Shown here: piece by piece, positions 8,157-16,096 of the stretch
Position numbering within the stretch: position 1 is the stretch's first letter
Layout: each line of letters opens with the position of its first letter
Assembly (NCBI GenBank): GCA_905215805.1
Contig: CAJMRL010000018.1
Location: forward strand, 1 to 54,648
Reading direction: 5' to 3'
Source: an uncultured bacterium
GTDB taxonomy: Bacteria; Bacillota; Clostridia; UBA1381
Length of the DNA: 54,648 bases
Made by a program: the position numbers and the translations under genes
The notes under the pieces: generated by a model
Databases searched by the model: none
What the model saw: the letters and a program-made list of their open reading frames with translations, nothing else
What the model was told of the DNA's origin: nothing

Positions 8157-8411
8157 ATGGCGAAATGTAAGCGGTGCGGCATAAAAACAGCACTTAGTGA
8201 GGAAGATATAAATAAAATGGTTGACGAGGTCATTCATATGAAGGGAATAAGGCTCGTTGACGAGGATATATATAATGAGCGCATAGCTGCCTGCATGCAG
8301 TGTGAAAAGCTTGAATACGGTTCGACATGTATGCTTTGCGGCTGTGTTGTGCAGGTAAGGGCTATGCTCAGGGACGGAAAATGTCCGTATCCTAAAAATA
8401 AAAAATGGTGA
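8157..8411 (+). CDS. DUF6171 family cysteine-rich small protein
   Basis: An 84-residue protein with an N-terminal CKRC and a C-terminal cysteine set (ACMQCEKL, TCMLCGCVV, then KCPYP). This matches the short clostridial family DUF6171, in which the Cys pairs probably bind a metal. The stop codon of the GH51 gene and this ATG are separated by one base and no good ribosome binding site is visible, so translation is probably coupled. No function is known. Confidence 0.75.
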   Translation: MAKCKRCGIKTALSEEDINKMVDEVIHMKGIRLVDEDIYNERIAACMQCEKLEYGSTCMLCGCVVQVRAMLRDGKCPYPKNKKW

Positions 8412-8435
8412 TATTCGTAAAAGGGGTGAGTATTT

Positions 8436-8573
8436 ATGGCAAAAACAGCGGTTGTGCTCGTATTGGGGGCGGTATTTCTTGCGATCGTTATTTATGATGC
8501 TTACCATAAAATAAAATCGGGCAGCCGGGAAGAAGGCGGCTATGACTCAGATTTTGAGGACGAAGATAAATGA
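8436..8573 (+). CDS. 45-residue single-span membrane peptide
   Basis: A short reading frame with AAGGGGTG 7 nt before its ATG. It encodes MAKTAVVLVLGAVFLAIVIY, one hydrophobic helix, followed by a short basic stretch and an acidic tail ending DSDFEDEDK. It follows the DUF6171 gene by 24 bp and is followed at once by a terminator hairpin, so it looks like the last gene of the GH51 operon. I do not recognise a family. Confidence 0.6.
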   Translation: MAKTAVVLVLGAVFLAIVIYDAYHKIKSGSREEGGYDSDFEDEDK

Positions 8574-8575
8574 TT

Positions 8576-8613
8576 GTTTAAAAATCAGGTTTTTTTACCA
8601 CTGATTTTTAAAC
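8576..8613 (+). terminator. Terminator hairpin after the GH51 operon
   Basis: A perfect 13-bp inverted repeat (GTTTAAAAATCAG at 8576-8588 with 8601-8613, 12-nt loop) starts 2 bp after the stop codon at 8573. The following sequence TTGTATTCTTTT is only moderately T-rich, so efficiency is uncertain. Confidence 0.65.
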
Positions 8614-8642
8614 TTGTATTCTTTTGGCGGATATTATATAAT
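8614..8642 (+). promoter_or_regulatory. Promoter of the CE12-like esterase gene
   Basis: -35 TTGTAT (8614-8619) and -10 TATAAT (8637-8642), 17-bp spacer. A second TATAAT lies at 8647-8652. The start point should fall just before two direct repeats at 8654-8682. Confidence 0.75.
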
Positions 8643-8653
8643 ATATTATAATA

Positions 8654-8682
8654 TTGTGCGTACATTGGGAGATTTGTGCGTA
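8654..8682 (+). repeat. Paired direct repeat TTGTGCGTA, 20-bp period
   Basis: TTGTGCGTA occurs at 8654-8662 and again at 8674-8682, exactly 20 bp apart, i.e. on the same face of the helix about two turns apart. It lies immediately downstream of the -10 box and upstream of the AGAGGGAG ribosome binding site. This layout suits binding of a regulator dimer, for example an AraC-type protein such as that at 13090, or a repressor. The binding role is inference. Confidence 0.5.
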
Positions 8683-8709
8683 AATAATTTTTAGAAAGAG
8701 GGAGTAGAA

Positions 8710-11700
8710 ATGAGAAGTTCAAAGAGATTGCTGTCGCTTCTTACGGCGTCTGCACTTGCGGTTTCCGCTTTTTCGGGGTTTGCGGTAAGTGCCGGGGCGG
8801 AAGGGCTTGAAACGCCTGCTGAAGAGATGGTGGAATTGTATAATGACAGCACGGACGCTGTTATTTCAGAAGATTTTTCTAATGTATCGGATACATGGGG
8901 ATTCACGACCGGTACGGGAGTATCGGTAGCCGATGGAGCGCTGAATCTTTGTACGAGTAACAATTCAGCGAAGACGGATACAAAGGATCTGGATGATACA
9001 ATAAAGAATATGGCAGGAGTTAGTCTGAGCTTTAAATGGAAGACCGAGGCGGAACTTACAAATACAGGAGGAAACAGACAGTCGGTATTCAAACTCCTTG
9101 ATGATGAAGGCAATATAATTTTTGCAATTTCCGGAGCTACCAATAAAGGCGGTATTCCGACAAAGGTAAGATATCAGGTAGGCGGAGAGGTTACGACAAC
9201 AAGTACATCGCTTGCAGACAGCAATGATTGGTTTGATGTAAATCTGAAGCTTGATTTTGCAAACAAGACTGTTGAGGGAACTATTGCACAAGGCGGTAAT
9301 ACAGTAACAATTAGCAAAACTGCTATAAGCGCAGATTGTCTTGCACAGCTTGCGGCTCAGAATGTTTCTTCTTTGGCGCCTATGGCGATAGATGACGTCG
9401 TTATCGCAAAGGGAGATGTTTCACCGGTAACATTTAAGGTTACAAGCTCAGAGGGAGATGCTCCTATTGAAAATGCACAGATAACAGTAGCCGGATTTGC
9501 AGCTGTTACAAATTCAGCCGGAGAGGCAGTTATAGAGCTTCCGGACGGAGAATATAAAGCTCAGATCACAGCTGCTCAGCATAGAAGTGCAGAAGCAGAT
9601 GTAAAAGTAGAAGGAAGCGCTGCGGATATACCTGTAGAAATGGAATATGTGGGACAAACAGCTGCTTCAAGGATAGTTATCTCCGGCGGAGAGGAAAAGA
9701 TATATAAGCCGGCAGAGGGAGAAAATAAGACTACTGTTCCGTTTACGGCTACAATATATGATACGATCGATCAGGTAATGGAAGACGAAACGGTTACATG
9801 GTCGATACCTGAAAATATTGAAGGTATTTCTATAGATGAAAACGGTATAGTAACAGTAACAAATGCGATTCAGTTTGCTGACCAAAACGGTCTTGATGTT
9901 AAGATAAGAGCTACATCTAATTCAGTTTCGTCAGTATATGCTGAAACAACGATACATGTAAATGATATTGCAAAGGTAACAAGCTTTGATATTGTCGGTC
10001 CGAAGGTTGTAAAGGATAAATCTTCAGCACAATATTCGGTTGCAAATGTAAGAGACCAGTATGATGTTGAGATGGAGACATATGGAACTCCTGTCCTTGC
10101 TGCTTCGGAGGGTATCGCAGTTGATAATATGACAATTACACCGTCTTTGGGTGTTGCAAATGAGACTTCGGCAGCTGTTACAGTTACAATTGACGGTAAA
10201 TCTGTAACAAAGGATATTACAGTTTACGGCTATGATTTCTATGAGCCGGGTAAAGGTGAAGCTTCGATCGGAGATCCGAGAATGGAAGAGATAAACGGCG
10301 TTAAAATGATCGTATGGCCGGTATCGACTTCAGCAGCAACTGCAACCTATACAATGACTTTGCCGAACCCTGTAGCATTGGAGAACGGAACATCAAAGAT
10401 GCTCACATTTAATACATATTATTATGATAAAAGCGGCAATCATAAGGATGTAACCGTTCAGGAAAGAACAATGCTTGTAAAGAACTCTGAAGGCGATACG
10501 CTTGCAAGATTTGGTTTTGCAAACGGTACATTATATGTGAACCCGACGTATGATTCAAAGAAAGGTGTAACAGCAAGCGATGCTTCATGGGTATTCAATG
10601 CCGAGGGTGTTGAGAACAGTGAAACAGTATTATTCGCAACAGATATGAGCGGAGTTACAAAAGTAACCGTACAGGTAAACGGCGGAGATACTTATACATA
10701 CGAAGCGGGAACAGATTTAGGTGAAATTGCATCGATCGAATTGTTCGAGGGCAAGGGCGCTCCTTTAGAAAGACTGCAGGCGCTTACAAATGTAAAGATC
10801 ACTGATTCTGACATTGTTCCGGTTGAAATAAACGGCGATAGCTTTATTTCAAAAATTTACGGAGCAGAAGCTACAAAACAGTACACAGCTTCAATATTTG
10901 CACAGGAAGAGGGAGAGACCTTCTCGTGGTCATGCGCTCCTGTCGGAAATGAACAGGCGGTATTGGCTGAAAATTCGACAGAAGCTGCTGCTGTGCTTAA
11001 TCCGACAAAGACCGGCACTGCAAAAGCAGTTACAGCTGTATATGCAGACGGCAGACTTGAATCTGTAAGCACTCAGGATATAAATGTAGAGGCAGGCAAA
11101 GCTGTAACAATAAATGCACCGGAAGGCGCAACAGTAATGCTCTGGAATTCTCTTAATGAGATGGAGCCTATGGCTGAAGCGGCAGTTGCATCTGCAATAG
11201 AACAGCCGACGAATCCGCCGACCGAACCGACAAATCCGCCGACAGAGCCGACAGCTCCGCCGACAGAACCGACGAATCCGCCGGAATCGGATATTTATAT
11301 TGACGAGGACGGAATACTTCATGTTCCGTATACAACAACCGCAACAGCTGTTGAAATAAGATATTCAAGCAATCTTGACGAATCAAAATACGCTACGAAG
11401 ATAGTTGAGATAAGAGATTATGCTAATATAAAGTCGTTTGATATTAATGGTCCTGCAGCGATAACAACCGGTGAAACAGGAACATATTCGGTATCAAATA
11501 TAACCGACGAATATGGCGATGTTGTAGAAATGGCTCCGAAATATGCAATTCAGAGCGGAAGCGAGTATGCTTCTATCGATCCGTCAACCGGAGTTCTTAC
11601 AACTACAGCTTCAGGAGATGTAACTATAGCGGTTACAGTAGGTAATCCGGGTAAAGAGCTTACACTTACAAAAGATGTAACAGTAGCGAACTTCTATTAT

Positions 11701-12924
11701 GTAAACAAAGAGGTTTCCGAAGACAGTATAGTTGTTGACGCGTCATTGCTTGCAAATTATACGGCTGATACGGAATATTATGTAACAACGGCAGCAGACG
11801 GAGAAATTATTTCTCAGACAACAACTAAAGCTACAGACGGAAAGATCACTGTTAATACAGAAGGAGCAACAGCGGTAGAGGTTTCTCCGGTATATTCATA
11901 CACTAATGGAGTAAGTCTTCCGCTTGAGATACCTATGCCGGACGGTTTCTATGATTTTACATTTACAAAGTCGAGCGGTGACAGAGCAGATATTTTTGTA
12001 AACGGCAATATGGTGGGACAGAATGTTGACCAGTACGGACGCGGAAGATCTACAAGCGGTTCGACATACAGTGTTTCAGATGTAAAAGTAAGCGGAGGAA
12101 GTGCGGTTGTTACTATGGACGCTTCTGCAATGGCGTCAGTAACGGCAAAGAAAGCTCCGTCTATTGTAGAAAGAAAGCAGCATGTATATATTCTCGGCGA
12201 CTCACTTGTATCAAATTATTACGGTACATTTGCAGATGAAGACAGTGATGGAATCCCGGCGCCGGGCGATGCTCAGACCGGCTGGGGTCAGGTAATGGAT
12301 AAGTTCATTAAGGATAGTGTAAATGTTACGAATCTTGCTGAGAGCGGTAACTATACACAGGGACTTTATGATACTACATTCCACAGCGTCATAGCTAATT
12401 CCGAGCCGGGTGATGTTCTTCTCTTTGAATGCGGATACAATGACAGATCTTATCCGGCGTCAATGGCAGAATCTGCAAGAGTGGAGAATATGAAGCATTA
12501 TATGGAGCTTGTATATAATGAGTCAAAGGCTGCCGGACTTACAATAGTATTTGTAACGCCGAACGGAACACCGAGAGGCGACGGTTGGAGAGAAAACAAT
12601 ACTGTTGCTGTTTCGGGAAGCGTAGTAGAGAAGTGTATAGAAATGGGCGCACCGTATATTGATCTTGCAGGTCTCAGCACAGCGATTAATAAGAGCCTGG
12701 GTACAACCGAAGAAGAGGCAAAGGCATATGTAAATGCAAACTATATAGTAAATGGAGATGACCTCCATTCATCATATCTCGGCGCTATGCGTCATGCACT
12801 TACAGTTGCACAGGCTATGTATGGAATGGATGAATTGAAGGATCTCGTTGATACTGAAGCTTCATATAATATGGTAGACAGCGAAGGCGAGACTCAGGAA
12901 TTCAAGGTAGTTACAACAAACTGA
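8710..12924 (+). CDS. Secreted multidomain SGNH esterase (CE12, rhamnogalacturonan acetylesterase-like)
   Basis: A 1404-residue secreted protein. A signal peptide (residues 1 to about 30, cleavage near SAGAEG) precedes a concanavalin-like binding domain (about 50-235) and a carboxypeptidase-regulatory-like domain (about 240-310). Ig-like regions, a short module with VMLWNSLNEMEPM (about 807-820), a Pro/Thr linker (833-861), more Ig-like sequence and a beta-sandwich (about 1080-1150) follow. The catalytic domain is C-terminal: GDSL (S1165 nucleophile), GYND (1242-1245) and DDLH (D1350, H1353), matching CE12 rhamnogalacturonan acetylesterases. It would remove acetyl groups from pectin outside the cell. 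It has no SLH or sortase anchor. It is probably transcribed alone, between the promoter at 8614 and the terminator at 12977. Confidence 0.88.
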   Translation: MRSSKRLLSLLTASALAVSAFSGFAVSAGAEGLETPAEEMVELYNDSTDAVISEDFSNVSDTWGFTTGTGVSVADGALNLCTSNNSAKTDTKDLDDTIKNMAGVSLSFKWKTEAELTNTGGNRQSVFKLLDDEGNIIFAISGATNKGGIPTKVRYQVGGEVTTTSTSLADSNDWFDVNLKLDFANKTVEGTIAQGGNTVTISKTAISADCLAQLAAQNVSSLAPMAIDDVVIAKGDVSPVTFKVTSSEGDAPIENAQITVAGFAAVTNSAGEAVIELPDGEYKAQITAAQHRSAEADVKVEGSAADIPVEMEYVGQTAASRIVISGGEEKIYKPAEGENKTTVPFTATIYDTIDQVMEDETVTWSIPENIEGISIDENGIVTVTNAIQFADQNGLDVKIRATSNSVSSVYAETTIHVNDIAKVTSFDIVGPKVVKDKSSAQYSVANVRDQYDVEMETYGTPVLAASEGIAVDNMTITPSLGVANETSAAVTVTIDGKSVTKDITVYGYDFYEPGKGEASIGDPRMEEINGVKMIVWPVSTSAATATYTMTLPNPVALENGTSKMLTFNTYYYDKSGNHKDVTVQERTMLVKNSEGDTLARFGFANGTLYVNPTYDSKKGVTASDASWVFNAEGVENSETVLFATDMSGVTKVTVQVNGGDTYTYEAGTDLGEIASIELFEGKGAPLERLQALTNVKITDSDIVPVEINGDSFISKIYGAEATKQYTASIFAQEEGETFSWSCAPVGNEQAVLAENSTEAAAVLNPTKTGTAKAVTAVYADGRLESVSTQDINVEAGKAVTINAPEGATVMLWNSLNEMEPMAEAAVASAIEQPTNPPTEPTNPPTEPTAPPTEPTNPPESDIYIDEDGILHVPYTTTATAVEIRYSSNLDESKYATKIVEIRDYANIKSFDINGPAAITTGETGTYSVSNITDEYGDVVEMAPKYAIQSGSEYASIDPSTGVLTTTASGDVTIAVTVGNPGKELTLTKDVTVANFYYVNKEVSEDSIVVDASLLANYTADTEYYVTTAADGEIISQTTTKATDGKITVNTEGATAVEVSPVYSYTNGVSLPLEIPMPDGFYDFTFTKSSGDRADIFVNGNMVGQNVDQYGRGRSTSGSTYSVSDVKVSGGSAVVTMDASAMASVTAKKAPSIVERKQHVYILGDSLVSNYYGTFADEDSDGIPAPGDAQTGWGQVMDKFIKDSVNVTNLAESGNYTQGLYDTTFHSVIANSEPGDVLLFECGYNDRSYPASMAESARVENMKHYMELVYNESKAAGLTIVFVTPNGTPRGDGWRENNTVAVSGSVVEKCIEMGAPYIDLAGLSTAINKSLGTTEEEAKAYVNANYIVNGDDLHSSYLGAMRHALTVAQAMYGMDELKDLVDTEASYNMVDSEGETQEFKVVTTN

Positions 12925-12976
12925 TTCCATATAAAAAGCAAGCGATTGTGTTTTTAATAAAAAGGTGATAAATTTT

Positions 12977-13014
12977 CAGTATGGAATAGCATATGCTATT
13001 CCATACTGTTTTTT
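12977..13014 (+). terminator. Strong terminator after the CE12-like esterase gene
   Basis: A perfect 32-nt palindrome (12977-13008; 14-bp stem with 4-nt loop when folded) is followed by six Ts. It lies about 50 bp after the stop codon and before the AraC promoter. Confidence 0.9.
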
Positions 13015-13035
13015 ATAGGAAATCCCAACACGCAC

Positions 13036-13064
13036 TTGAATTTCATTTTTATTTATGATACAAT
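13036..13064 (+). promoter_or_regulatory. Promoter of the first AraC-type regulator gene
   Basis: -35 TTGAAT (13036-13041) and -10 TACAAT (13059-13064), spacer 17 bp, about 25 bp before the ATG. Confidence 0.7.
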
Positions 13065-13089
13065 AAATCAGAGGTGAATGAGGTAAGAA

Positions 13090-13926
13090 ATGAAAAGGAC
13101 GGCATTTTCAGGACTTGATCCCGTATATATAAATTACATGAAAAGCGATAAAAAGTATGATATGCATGTGCAGCATTATCATGACATGTATGAGATATAT
13201 TTTCAACTTGAAGGCAAACGGTATGTATTTTATGATAATATATGCTACACACTTGAGCGCGGAGATCTTATAATATTCAAACCGTTTGAGCTTCATTATG
13301 CGGAGAGCCGGGATTCGAAATTTTTTGAGCGCTATGTCTTGAATTTCAGAGAAGACGGTCTGTCAAAAATATTGACCAATGAGGAAAAATATTTGCTGTT
13401 GGAAAAATTTGTACCATGTGTTGTTCACTTGACGGAGACTCAGACAAAAACATTGTATGATTACTTTAAAAGGACAGAAAATTTTTCTAAGAAAACGGGG
13501 CTGTTTTCAGAAAAATTAATGTACTCGGCTCTTTTTCAGCTTCTTGTCTACATAATTGAATGTATAGAAGGGGAGCAGATAATCAGCGGCGAAACAGTTG
13601 CACCGCAGATAATAGCGGCAATAAAATATATGAATGAGAATTACGCTCATAGGCTAAGTCTTGATGATATAGCGGAAGCGGCGCGTATGAGCAAATATCA
13701 TTTCAGCCGACAGTTCAAGGAGGTCACCGGCGCTACGGTATTTGAATATCTCAATAATATAAGACTCACGAAAGTACATAATCTTTTGCTGAAAACTGAA
13801 TATACAACGGAAGAAATAGCAACGGCAACGGGCTTTTCTTCTTCGGTCCATCTTATACGGGTGTTCAAAGATGCTTATGGAATAACTCCTAAGGCATTTC
13901 GAAAGACGCAAAGCAATAATGTGTGA
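13090..13926 (+). CDS. AraC-family transcriptional regulator
   Basis: A 278-residue regulator. The N-terminal cupin-like sensor has HVQHYHDMYEIYFQLEG and an RGDLIIFKPFELHY segment. The C-terminal double helix-turn-helix (about 178-275) has LSLDDIAEAARMSKYHFSRQ and the signature TTEEIATATGFSSSVHLIRVF followed by YGITPKAFRK. The start has GAGG 6 nt upstream. It lies between two secreted carbohydrate-enzyme loci, so it probably activates one or both in response to a sugar; the effector cannot be told. Confidence 0.92.
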   Translation: MKRTAFSGLDPVYINYMKSDKKYDMHVQHYHDMYEIYFQLEGKRYVFYDNICYTLERGDLIIFKPFELHYAESRDSKFFERYVLNFREDGLSKILTNEEKYLLLEKFVPCVVHLTETQTKTLYDYFKRTENFSKKTGLFSEKLMYSALFQLLVYIIECIEGEQIISGETVAPQIIAAIKYMNENYAHRLSLDDIAEAARMSKYHFSRQFKEVTGATVFEYLNNIRLTKVHNLLLKTEYTTEEIATATGFSSSVHLIRVFKDAYGITPKAFRKTQSNNV

Positions 13927-13928
13927 TG

Positions 13929-13959
13929 AAGATGCTGCATAAAAAGCGGCGTCTTTTTT
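13929..13959 (+). terminator. Terminator of the AraC gene
   Basis: A 10-bp stem (13929-13938 with 13946-13955, two G-U pairs, 7-nt loop) leads into a run of Ts just after the stop codon. Confidence 0.8.
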
Positions 13960-14068
13960 ATTATAGCAATATTTGATAGGTTTTTCCCCGGTTCAGCAAT
14001 ATAAATGTGGTTTTTTTCGGAGAGAAAATATATAATTAATATAGTTATTATCAAAGGAGTAGACAAGA

Positions 14069-14424
14069 ATGAAAAGTGTTGCGGATAAGAGAATATGTCT
14101 TGATTCACTTACACAAAGATTCTGTATAGATTCTTCGGAAAAAAATAATATAGATGCCATACGGGCAGTGGGAGATGACTGAAAGATCAGTGGTACGATA
14201 CAGAGGATACTCCTTCGGAGTTCAGTGATATAACAATCAAAAACGTTCATGGGAGAAATAATAAAATAGGTATACTTATAAAGGGATTGCCGGAGAAAAG
14301 CATAAAAAACATAACTCTTGAGGATATTGATATCACTGCAGAGGATGGATTCATATGCAGTGATGCCGAGAATATGAAAATGAAAAATGTAATAATAACT
14401 GCAAATAAAAAGGAGGAAATTTAA
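14069..14424 (+). pseudogene. Frameshifted C-terminal remnant of a GH28-like glycoside hydrolase
   Basis: A ribosome binding site (AAAGGAG) and ATG at 14069 open a 37-codon frame ending TGA at 14180. The adjacent frame is open from 14179 to TAA at 14422 and encodes sequence typical of the last coils of a GH28 pectinase beta-helix: DQWYDTEDTPSEFSDITIKN, then GILIKGLPEKSIKNITLED and FICSDAENMKMKNV. Joining the frames gives a continuous product (GDD then KDQW), so one base has been gained or lost. The catalytic part of the enzyme is missing. It ends 1 bp before the GH2 start, and the GH2 ribosome binding site (AAGGAGG) lies inside it. A TATAAT at 14031-14036 upstream may now drive the GH2 operon. 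The region 13960-14068 otherwise shows nothing recognisable. Confidence 0.7.
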
Positions 14425-14425
14425 A

Positions 14426-16096
14426 ATGATAAGATTATTTGATACCCATCATGTAAGAACAGTACAGGAGCTTGACGGTATGTGGGATTTTCGTATGGAG
14501 GGATTTGATAAAGCATATCAATTGCCTGTCCCGGGTTGTTGGGAGCAGCATCCGGACTTTCTGAGCCACAGAGGCAAGGGCACGTATACAAAAAGGGTAT
14601 ATATCGCAAAGGCAGGAAATGTTCGCCTCGAGTTCAAGGGTGTGAGCCATACTGCCGATGTATATTTTGACGGCGAAAAGATTGCCCACCACTATAACGC
14701 CTTTACTCCGTTTTCGGCTGTTGTGAGAAATGTTCAAAAGGGCGAACACGAGATAAAGGTCGAGGTGGATAATACATTCGGCGAGCACAGCGCGCTGCAT
14801 ATCCCCAACGATTATTACACCTATGGCGGGATAACAAGACCAGTTTCACTTGAGCTTGTGCCGGAAATGTACATAAAGAATGTGCATTTTACACCGTATA
14901 TGAAGGACGGAAAATGGAATGCCAAAATTGAAGTGAGCATATGCAGTCTGTCGGACAATGATGTAAATGCAGAGGTACGGCTTATGCTTAATGGTTTAAC
15001 GGTAAACGGCAGTGTTAAGCTTGGAGCAGGCAGTGAAACAACTGCCGTATTTGAGCAGGAATTTGACGGCGTAAAGTCATGGTCATGCTCAGAACCGAAT
15101 TTATATATGCTAAGCGCCGTACTTTTAGTAAACGGCGAGGAAACGGATGACCTTATAGAGCGTGTCGGCTTCCGTACCATTGAGGTGAAGGACACTAAAA
15201 TATATATGAACGGAGAGCCTGTCTACATGAAGGGCTTTAACCGCCATGAGGATTATGCTGTGGACGGCTGTGCTGTTACGCTGCAGCATATGGTTCAGGA
15301 TATGGATCTTATGCAGGACATGAATGCAAATGCGGTGAGAACATGTCATTACCCGAATGACGAGAGGTTTCTCGATCTTTGTGACGAGCGCGGCATAATG
15401 GTATGGGAAGAAAATCATGCGCGCGGACTGCTTCTCAAGGATATGCAAAATCCAAATTTTGAGCAGCAGTGTGAGGACTGCATAAGAGAGATGATAGAGA
15501 ACCATTACAATCATCCTTCAATCGTTATCTGGGGTATATTGAATGAGTGTGCTGCGGAGACCGAGGAGGGACGCAGAATGTATAAAAAGCAGTATGAGCA
15601 GATAAGGAGCATGGATACGACGCGCCCGACAACCTCCGCGACCTGCCGTCATTTCACGGACATATGTCTTGATTTGCCTGACGTAGTGTCGTTCAATATG
15701 TATTCTGGCTGGTACAAGGACTGTCCGATAGACGAGAGAAACGATCAGGAGATAGAGTGGATAAAGAGCTCCGGCGGGGACAACAAACCGATAATAGTAA
15801 GCGAGCTTGGCGCCGCGGCAATCTACGGCTACCGTGACCGTTCACGCTGCAAATGGAGCGAGGAACGTCAGGCGGATCTGATACGGGACAACCTTGAGGT
15901 ATATATGAATGATGACAGAATTACCGGTGTATTTATATGGCAGTTCGCTGACTGTCGTGTTACCGAGGAGGGAGAATGGTTCGCGACCCGTGCGCGCTGC
16001 CATAACAACAAGGGAATTGTGGACGAATACCGCAGACCGAAAATGGCATACGATACTGTAAAGGAGCTGTTTAAGAAATACGGAGGTGTGAGATGA
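14426..16096 (+). CDS. GH2 beta-glucuronidase-like glycoside hydrolase (cytoplasmic)
   Basis: A 556-residue GH2 enzyme with the usual sugar-binding, Ig-like and TIM-barrel domains. The acid/base is E374 (WGILNECA) and the nucleophile E460 (VSELG). N527-N-K529 followed by G matches the NxK motif that binds the carboxylate in beta-glucuronidases, so a glucuronide or galacturonide substrate is more likely than a galactoside. No signal peptide is present, so it acts inside the cell. AAGGAGG precedes the start. Its stop overlaps the next start (ATGA), making it the first gene of an operon with a secreted esterase and GH115. It probably hydrolyses uronic-acid-capped oligosaccharides released outside. 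The exact specificity is not proven. Confidence 0.85.
   Translation: MIRLFDTHHVRTVQELDGMWDFRMEGFDKAYQLPVPGCWEQHPDFLSHRGKGTYTKRVYIAKAGNVRLEFKGVSHTADVYFDGEKIAHHYNAFTPFSAVVRNVQKGEHEIKVEVDNTFGEHSALHIPNDYYTYGGITRPVSLELVPEMYIKNVHFTPYMKDGKWNAKIEVSICSLSDNDVNAEVRLMLNGLTVNGSVKLGAGSETTAVFEQEFDGVKSWSCSEPNLYMLSAVLLVNGEETDDLIERVGFRTIEVKDTKIYMNGEPVYMKGFNRHEDYAVDGCAVTLQHMVQDMDLMQDMNANAVRTCHYPNDERFLDLCDERGIMVWEENHARGLLLKDMQNPNFEQQCEDCIREMIENHYNHPSIVIWGILNECAAETEEGRRMYKKQYEQIRSMDTTRPTTSATCRHFTDICLDLPDVVSFNMYSGWYKDCPIDERNDQEIEWIKSSGGDNKPIIVSELGAAAIYGYRDRSRCKWSEERQADLIRDNLEVYMNDDRITGVFIWQFADCRVTEEGEWFATRARCHNNKGIVDEYRRPKMAYDTVKELFKKYGGVR

Noticed and set aside
11206..11292. Short periodic repeat resembling a CRISPR or satellite
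   Set aside because: It is the coding sequence of a Pro/Thr linker (PTEPTNPP type) in frame within a secreted protein, not an array with spacers.
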